64,000 bases of DNA, from contig JAHBXW010000001.1 of the NCBI GenBank assembly GCA_019636235.1, positions 744,001-808,000 on the forward strand, written 5' to 3'. This document shows, piece after piece, positions 58,331 through 64,000 of this stretch. The notes beneath the pieces are model-generated. The model had not been told where the DNA came from and did not search any database. It saw only the letters and a list, made by a program, of their open reading frames with translations. The stretch is from Planctomyces sp. (GTDB lineage: Bacteria > Planctomycetota > Planctomycetia > Planctomycetales > Planctomycetaceae). The position numbers and the translations under genes are program-made. Each line of letters starts with the position of its first letter. Within the stretch, counting starts at the first letter, position 1.

Positions 58331-58744
<414 letters not shown>

Positions 58745-58771
58745 TCAATCACAGTTGCGACGAGCCGGGAT

Positions 58772-58782
58772 GTCACATGTCG
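58772..58782. promoter_or_regulatory. Shared 11-base element upstream of the PII gene
   Basis: GTCACATGTCG, identical to 60521-60531 upstream of the amt gene, about 100 bases before the PII start. It has an ACATGT palindromic core. A regulator binding site is possible; it matches no consensus I know. Confidence 0.4.
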
Positions 58783-58948
58783 TTTTGAGGGTTCGCGGCT
58801 CGATGCCGCCGTTCCCCCGCCGTCCGAGTCTTCCGGGTCCGGTCCGCCGGACGACGCCGTCTGGCGGCCGCGCCGCGGCGCCGTCCGGTCGAACCAGTCG
58901 CGATGCGGCGGAAGGCTCGGAACCGCCGCATCGGAACATCCTCAGGTC

Positions 58949-60310
<1,362 letters not shown>

Positions 60311-60464
60311 CGCTGATCCCTTGAGCGCGGTGGGAGTTGCGTTGAGTCGTGGGGGTCGGTTTCGTCAGCCGGGGAGAATCTGGAAGTAAGTCGTCAGCTC
60401 CAGGAGGTTCTCGTCAGGACCGGGATTCGAGCCATCCCGCTCAACAGGTTTCTGTGTTCCGCAT

Positions 60465-60480
60465 CGCAAAGGGTATGCCG
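60465..60480 (-). promoter_or_regulatory. Sigma-54-like promoter upstream of the second amt gene
   Basis: On the minus strand the site reads CGGCATACCCTTTGCG, close to TGGCAC-N5-TTGC: the GG (-24) and GC (-12) pairs are ten bases apart as required. The start of transcription would lie about 140 bases before the amt start. Supporting context: ammonium-transport genes are often sigma-54 dependent. Not tested against other sigma-54 genes of the organism. Confidence 0.45.
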
Positions 60481-60496
60481 CGTTTCGAAGCACTCG

Positions 60497-60535
60497 CCGC
60501 CGACATGGACTCCCGAAGTCGTCACATGTCGGCGG
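60497..60535. repeat. 11-base inverted repeat in the amt promoter region
   Basis: CCGCCGACATG (60497-60507) is repeated inverted as CATGTCGGCGG (60525-60535), 17 bases between. The right arm contains the GTCACATGTCG element. It lies just upstream of the sigma-54-like site, where an activator would bind. A simple mRNA hairpin is the alternative. Confidence 0.5.
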
Positions 60536-60548
60536 GGCGAGCGTCGGC

Positions 60549-60566
60549 CCGCGGCTGTTGCCGCGG
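60549..60566. repeat. Hairpin just after the upstream amt stop
   Basis: CCGCGGC-TGTT-GCCGCGG, a perfect seven-base stem, seven bases after the stop of the amt at 60573. There is no T-run, so it may be a weak or Rho-type terminator or a 3'-end stabiliser. Confidence 0.4.
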
Positions 60567-60572
60567 TCAGTC

Positions 60573-61985
60573 TCACTTCGGGTCCGTCCCGTAGGCCGAC
60601 ATCCCGTGCTCGACCATGTCGAGCCCTTCGATCTCTTCTTCCGGCGGCACCCGCAGGAGGCCGATCGCCTTCAGGGTGAAGAACACGATGGCCATCGTGA
60701 TGAACGCCCAGGCGATGATCGCCGCCGAACCGATCAACTGCACCTTGAGATCCTTTTCGGCGCCGAAGATGCCCGTCGCGATGCCGCCCCACAGGCCGCA
60801 CGCCCCATGCACCGGGAAGGCGCCCACCGGATCGTCGATCTTCAGCTTGTCGAGCAGCATCACGGCGCCGATGCATACCGCGCCGGCCACGGCGCCGATG
60901 ATCACCGACTCCACATTCGTCACACAGTCGCAGTTCGCCGTGATGCCCACGAGTCCGGCGAGGATGCCGTTCAGGGCCAGCGTCAAGTCAGGCTTGCGGA
61001 ACAGCAGCCAGCTCAGGGCCATGCCCACGGCCCCTCCGGCACATGCGGCCAGCGTCGTATTCAACGCGATCAGCATCACCGCGTCGGTGTTTTCCGTCCC
61101 GGCGAACGCCAACTGGCTGCCGGGGTTGAAGCCGTACCAGCCGATCAACAGGATGAACACGCCCAGCGAGACGAACGGCAGATTGTGACCGGGCCACGGC
61201 ACCGGTTTGCCTTCGGAGGTGAAGCGTCCGATCCTCGGCCCCAGGGCGATCGCCCCCGCCAGACCGGCGAATCCGCCCACCGCGTGCACGACGATGGATC
61301 CCGCGAAATCGTGGAATCCCATCGCATCCAGCCAGCCGAGGCCCCACTTCCAGTAGCCGCTCACCGGATACACGAACCCGGTGATGATGGCCGTGTAAAT
61401 CAGGTAGCCCGCGAACTTCATCCGGCCGGCGACGGCGCCGGAGACGATCGTCGCGGCTGTCGCACAGAACGCCGCCTGGAACAGGAAGTCGACCTGCGGA
61501 TTCAGCGTGCCGCCTTCCGTGGGGGCGGAGACCTCTTCGAAGTTCTTCGGGCCGAATCCGAAGTAGCCCCCCTCATGACCGCTCCCCTGCGGGTACATCA
61601 GCGCGTACCCCAGGAAGTAGAAGATCAGCACGCCCAGACAGAAGTCCATGGCGTTCTTGAACAGGATGTTGACCGTGTTCTTGCTGGAGTTCAGGCCCGC
61701 TTCGACCAGCGAGAACCCGGCCTGCATGAAGATCACGAGCACCGCGCACAGGAACAGCAGCAGATTGTCGATCGCGTACGTCAGGTCGAGATCGCCGGGA
61801 ATCACTGCGACCTCAGTCTCTTCGACCGTCGCCTCGACGACGCCTGGCGCCTCCGCCGGCGCGGAGCCCTCGTCAGCTTGCGCCAGGACGACGCTCGTTA
61901 TCGCGCCGACCGGCATGGCCCGGACTGATGTCCCCGCGGTCAGCAGGACCGCGACCGTCAATGTGGCTAGGAGCGCTCGTTTCAT
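60573..61985 (-). CDS. amt: Ammonium transporter with extended periplasmic N-terminus
   Basis: A 470-residue Amt with a signal peptide (KRALLATLTVAVLLTAGTSVRA) and an acidic Ala/Glu/Val-rich segment of about 35 residues before the first helix. The family core is complete: VIFMQAGFSLVEAGLNSSKNTVNILFKN, GFHDFAGSIVVHAVGGFAGLAGA (first pore His), TLALNGILAGLVGITANCD, and VHGACGLWGG (second pore His). The C-terminal PPEEEIEGLDMVEHGMSAYG is the PII-binding tail. The NSSKNTVNIL motif is of the cyanobacterial/eukaryote-like Amt branch, unlike the AmtB-type copy next door. It is first in the leftward nitrogen cluster. Confidence 0.93.
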   Translation of the reverse strand: MKRALLATLTVAVLLTAGTSVRAMPVGAITSVVLAQADEGSAPAEAPGVVEATVEETEVAVIPGDLDLTYAIDNLLLFLCAVLVIFMQAGFSLVEAGLNSSKNTVNILFKNAMDFCLGVLIFYFLGYALMYPQGSGHEGGYFGFGPKNFEEVSAPTEGGTLNPQVDFLFQAAFCATAATIVSGAVAGRMKFAGYLIYTAIITGFVYPVSGYWKWGLGWLDAMGFHDFAGSIVVHAVGGFAGLAGAIALGPRIGRFTSEGKPVPWPGHNLPFVSLGVFILLIGWYGFNPGSQLAFAGTENTDAVMLIALNTTLAACAGGAVGMALSWLLFRKPDLTLALNGILAGLVGITANCDCVTNVESVIIGAVAGAVCIGAVMLLDKLKIDDPVGAFPVHGACGLWGGIATGIFGAEKDLKVQLIGSAAIIAWAFITMAIVFFTLKAIGLLRVPPEEEIEGLDMVEHGMSAYGTDPK

Positions 61986-62286
61986 GTGGCTTCTGATTCA
62001 TCCTCTCGAGGGTGCGATAGGGACGCCGCGATCGCTCACGCCCAACGGAATCAGCCGTTCGCGGCTGACCGGGCGATGCACGCTGATCGAAGTCTGATGC
62101 GAACCCGCAAAGCAGCCGTTATGCCGCGCTTCTGCGCGGAACCCTGTGCGACCCGCCCCTTGCAACCGCAAGCATCAGCAAGAATTGCTGTTAAGAGATT
62201 CTGGACGTCCCCGCGCAGCGACGCGGACTCCGCGCTGGTGCGCGGATTCTCAGCGGAGGATGCCTAGGCGCGCAGCAAGCGCGAGC
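61986..62286. other. Intergenic region upstream of the amt cluster
   Basis: About 300 bases holding the promoter of the upstream amt. I found no sigma-54-like site with correct spacing here and no ORF. Confidence 0.4.
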
Positions 62287-62736
62287 TCAATCGATTGGCA
62301 GTTCCGACGTCTGCGGCTTCTCGCGCAGTTCCGCCGCCTGGCGTTCGAGCTGTCGCTGCTGGGCCCGCAGCCGCGCGATCGAAGCCCGCGTGTGGGCCGC
62401 CGTCGCCAGCGCATCGGCCACCGCCAGCAAAATGATGTAGCCCGTGAGCACCAGCACGGCCGACCAGTACACTGCGAACACCGCCGGACGCTCACGCCAG
62501 GGAATCGCCAGATCGCCAATGACGATCAACAGCCCGATGACGGCCAGCGACGTGGAAGCCGTCACCCGCCGGCGAAACTGCGCCTGGTAATGCAGCAAGT
62601 CTCCCGGGTCGAGAGTCGCATCGGCCCTGCGCGTCCGCCAGCTGCGGAGATGCCCCCGCACCAGCAGCGCGCCCGCGAACACCAGCAGCGTGCTCACGAC
62701 CGCGGAGGGAATCCAGTTTTCGAGGGCGGGATTCAC
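62287..62736 (-). CDS. Small integral membrane protein of unknown function
   Basis: A 149-residue protein with three hydrophobic segments at about residues 8-26 (WIPSAVVSTLLVFAGALLV), 61-77 (STSLAVIGLLIVIGDLAI) and 87-108 (VYWSAVLVLTGYIILLAVADAL), then a C-terminal charged coil (IARLRAQQRQLERQAAELRE). It reads leftwards with the nitrogen cluster but is 300 bases away from it. No family is recognised. Confidence 0.65.
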   Translation of the reverse strand: MNPALENWIPSAVVSTLLVFAGALLVRGHLRSWRTRRADATLDPGDLLHYQAQFRRRVTASTSLAVIGLLIVIGDLAIPWRERPAVFAVYWSAVLVLTGYIILLAVADALATAAHTRASIARLRAQQRQLERQAAELREKPQTSELPID

Positions 62737-62784
62737 GCGATCGCCACCTGAAGGGTCAACGGCGGACGGCCCAGCGGCTTCGAA

Positions 62785-63492
62785 TCACCCTTTGAAGGCG
62801 CCCTGTTGGCGGGCGAGCGCAATGATTTCGGCCGTCGTGCCTGGCTGTTCCCGAACGACCGGCGTTCCAGACGCGGCTGATGCGGGGGTCACCGGGGCGA
62901 CCGCAGGCGGAGGCGGCGGAGCGGGAGGCGCCGGGGCTGACGCTGCCGCAGCGGGGGCGGCGCCGCCCGCCTTGGCGGCCCCCTGCTGACGGGCCTGCTC
63001 GAGGGGCGACAACTTCTTTTCCCCAGGGGCCTGGGCGGGCGCACCGCCTCCGGCTTTGGCTGCCCCCTGCTGACGGGCGAGTTCCAGCGGGGACAGCTTC
63101 TTCTCTCCTGCAGCCGGCGTCGCGGCGGCGGCGGCGGCTTTCGGAGCCCCCTGCGAACGAGCCATTTCCAGCGGACTCTTGCCGGCCGCGGGCGTGGCGG
63201 GGGCCGCCTTCGCCGGGGCCGCGGCTTTCGCGGCGGGAGCGGCTTTCGCGCCCTTCTCCAAGGCCGCCTTTTTCACCGGCTCCGTGACGACCGTCAGGTA
63301 GGTCGGCTCGATGTCGTACCAACTGATGTCGACCGCGCCGTCGAACTCCACCAGCGCCCGGCAGTTCATGTTCACCGTCCGGACGCGTCCCGTCAGTCCG
63401 GCGAAACGACGCAGCTCCGGAACGCCCTCGGCCACAACGACGAACTTGTCAGTCAGCTCCGTCTTCAGCTGCTCGGCACGCGCGATCGACAT
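62785..63492 (-). CDS. SH3-like domain protein with repeated Ser/Lys-Pro-Leu-Glu...Gln-Gly-Ala tail
   Basis: About 235 residues from ATG 63492 (GGAG upstream); the longer upstream frame is not needed. Residues 1-75 form a compact beta-rich domain of SH3/KOW type (ARAEQLKTELTDKFVVVAE, FAGLTGRVRTVNMNCRALVEFDGAVDISWYDIEPTYL). The rest is an Ala/Pro/Lys-rich disordered tail that carries four spaced copies of one short motif: SPLEMARSQGAPKA, SPLELARQQGAAKA, SPLEQARQQGAAKA, and a last IIALARQQGAFKG at the C-terminus. Such regularly repeated motifs on a flexible chain suggest multivalent binding to a partner. No signal peptide. Function unknown. Confidence 0.75.
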   Translation of the reverse strand: MSIARAEQLKTELTDKFVVVAEGVPELRRFAGLTGRVRTVNMNCRALVEFDGAVDISWYDIEPTYLTVVTEPVKKAALEKGAKAAPAAKAAAPAKAAPATPAAGKSPLEMARSQGAPKAAAAAATPAAGEKKLSPLELARQQGAAKAGGGAPAQAPGEKKLSPLEQARQQGAAKAGGAAPAAAASAPAPPAPPPPPAVAPVTPASAASGTPVVREQPGTTAEIIALARQQGAFKG

Positions 63493-63857
63493 GATGCTCC
63501 AGAAGTTCAACGAGTGCGCTGGCGGATGCGGCATCCGCAAGGCGGGTGCGGTCAGGCGCTGATTCTTGAACCCGCGGGAAATGAAATCAAGCCCCACCGG
63601 ACAGCGATTCGCCCGCTCCAAGGGACGGGAAGTGCGGCCGCCCGCACGGATGCCCCCCGGCGCGGTGCGGCTGCGCAACCGCGGGGCAGTCGTGCTGAGG
63701 CCCTGAGCAGACCGCTTTCGCGATCCCATCGAGCCTCCAATCTCAAGTCCCGCGACAGCCAGCCCTTAGACGAACTGTGCAGAACGCCCACGGCGGCGGC
63801 ATTGCATTTGAGATAGCAGCCCGGCGGTTCGCTTCCCTTCTCACGCATCAGGTCCTC
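63493..63857. other. Intergenic region
   Basis: About 365 bases between divergent genes. A 98-codon minus-strand frame runs through it (63552-63848), but it has an odd composition, no ribosome binding site and no recognisable product. Promoters are not evident. Confidence 0.4.
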
Positions 63858-64000
63858 ATGCGCCGCCGACCCGCTGCTTTCGCTGCCGTACTGTTCGCCC
63901 TTCCCTGCCTGATCGCGCTGGTCGCCGGATCGGCGAGCGCCGGCGATGTCGTCTCCCGCTGCGGCGAGTCGGTCTGCTGCTGCTACCAGCGAACGCAGTC
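63858..64000 (+). CDS. Start of a secreted Cys-rich protein (partial)
   Basis: The ATG at 63858 starts a signal peptide (RRRPAAFAAVLFALPCLIALVAGSASA) followed by GDVVSRCGESVCCCYQRTQ, where the window ends. Only 47 residues are visible. The three adjacent Cys after SV and the Cys in SRC suggest a metal-binding or disulfide-rich N-terminus, but nothing more can be said. Confidence 0.6.
   Translation, partial: MRRRPAAFAAVLFALPCLIALVAGSASAGDVVSRCGESVCCCYQRTQ

Noticed and set aside
62107-62125. Possible sigma-54 site upstream of the first amt
   Set aside because: GCAA and TGCC are eleven bases apart instead of five, so the -12/-24 spacing is wrong.
63552-63848. 98-codon minus-strand frame upstream of the repeat-tailed gene
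   Set aside because: No ribosome binding site, odd composition, no recognisable fold.

Overview
The window is high-GC chromosomal DNA that reads as core genome of a planctomycete, probably order Planctomycetales (inference). The signs are a DUF1501 protein with a Tat-like leader, two secreted ceramidase-like proteins, an LL-diaminopimelate aminotransferase, a Lys-tailed HU protein, a giant secreted beta-helix protein, and many secreted proteins of unknown function. Genes lie on both strands in short operons. I saw no rRNA, tRNA, CRISPR array, insertion sequence, prophage or integrase.

Layout. 1-4 kb: end of dapL, a secreted HEAT/TPR protein and a convergent HAD hydrolase. 4-6.7 kb: a membrane protein translationally coupled to a PDZ protein whose protease-like and esterase-like domains have both lost their catalytic residues. 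6.9-15.6 kb: rimI, a thioredoxin-like protein, kbl, a CNT nucleoside transporter, a cyclase-fold repeat protein, a ROK glucokinase, fmt, and a secreted carboxypeptidase-regulatory-like protein. 16-27.5 kb: planctomycete secreted or catabolic genes (TIM-barrel isomerase, DUF1501, two ceramidase-like proteins, a Tat-exported helical protein, a ChbG/YdjC deacetylase) around a MoeA fused to a periplasmic-binding-like domain. 27.5-37 kb: FHA protein, alpha/beta hydrolase, fabF, stand-alone coaB, a zinc-ribbon membrane protein, mutL, and an aspartate kinase with four ACT domains.

37-43 kb holds one very large secreted protein with an N-terminal inverse-autotransporter-like barrel and a long right-handed beta-helix, followed by a small lipoprotein. 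43-55 kb: a coupled aminotransferase / SMP-30 / glycosyltransferase operon, ispH, an esterase, an HU-like protein, folD, a lipoprotein operon and a SCO1-DUF420 fusion. 55-62 kb is a nitrogen-sensing cluster read leftwards: amt, amt, PII, PII, glnD. It has a sigma-54-like site and an 11-base element shared by two of its promoter regions. The last 1.7 kb holds a small membrane protein, a repeat-tailed SH3-like protein, and the start of a Cys-rich secreted protein.

Most is housekeeping. The candidates for something undescribed are the double pseudoenzyme operon (4.1-6.7 kb), the giant barrel/beta-helix protein (37.2-42.6 kb), the repeat-tailed protein near 63 kb, the aminotransferase/SMP-30/glycosyltransferase operon, and the regulation of the nitrogen cluster. 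All product calls come from reading motifs by eye; no database search was run.
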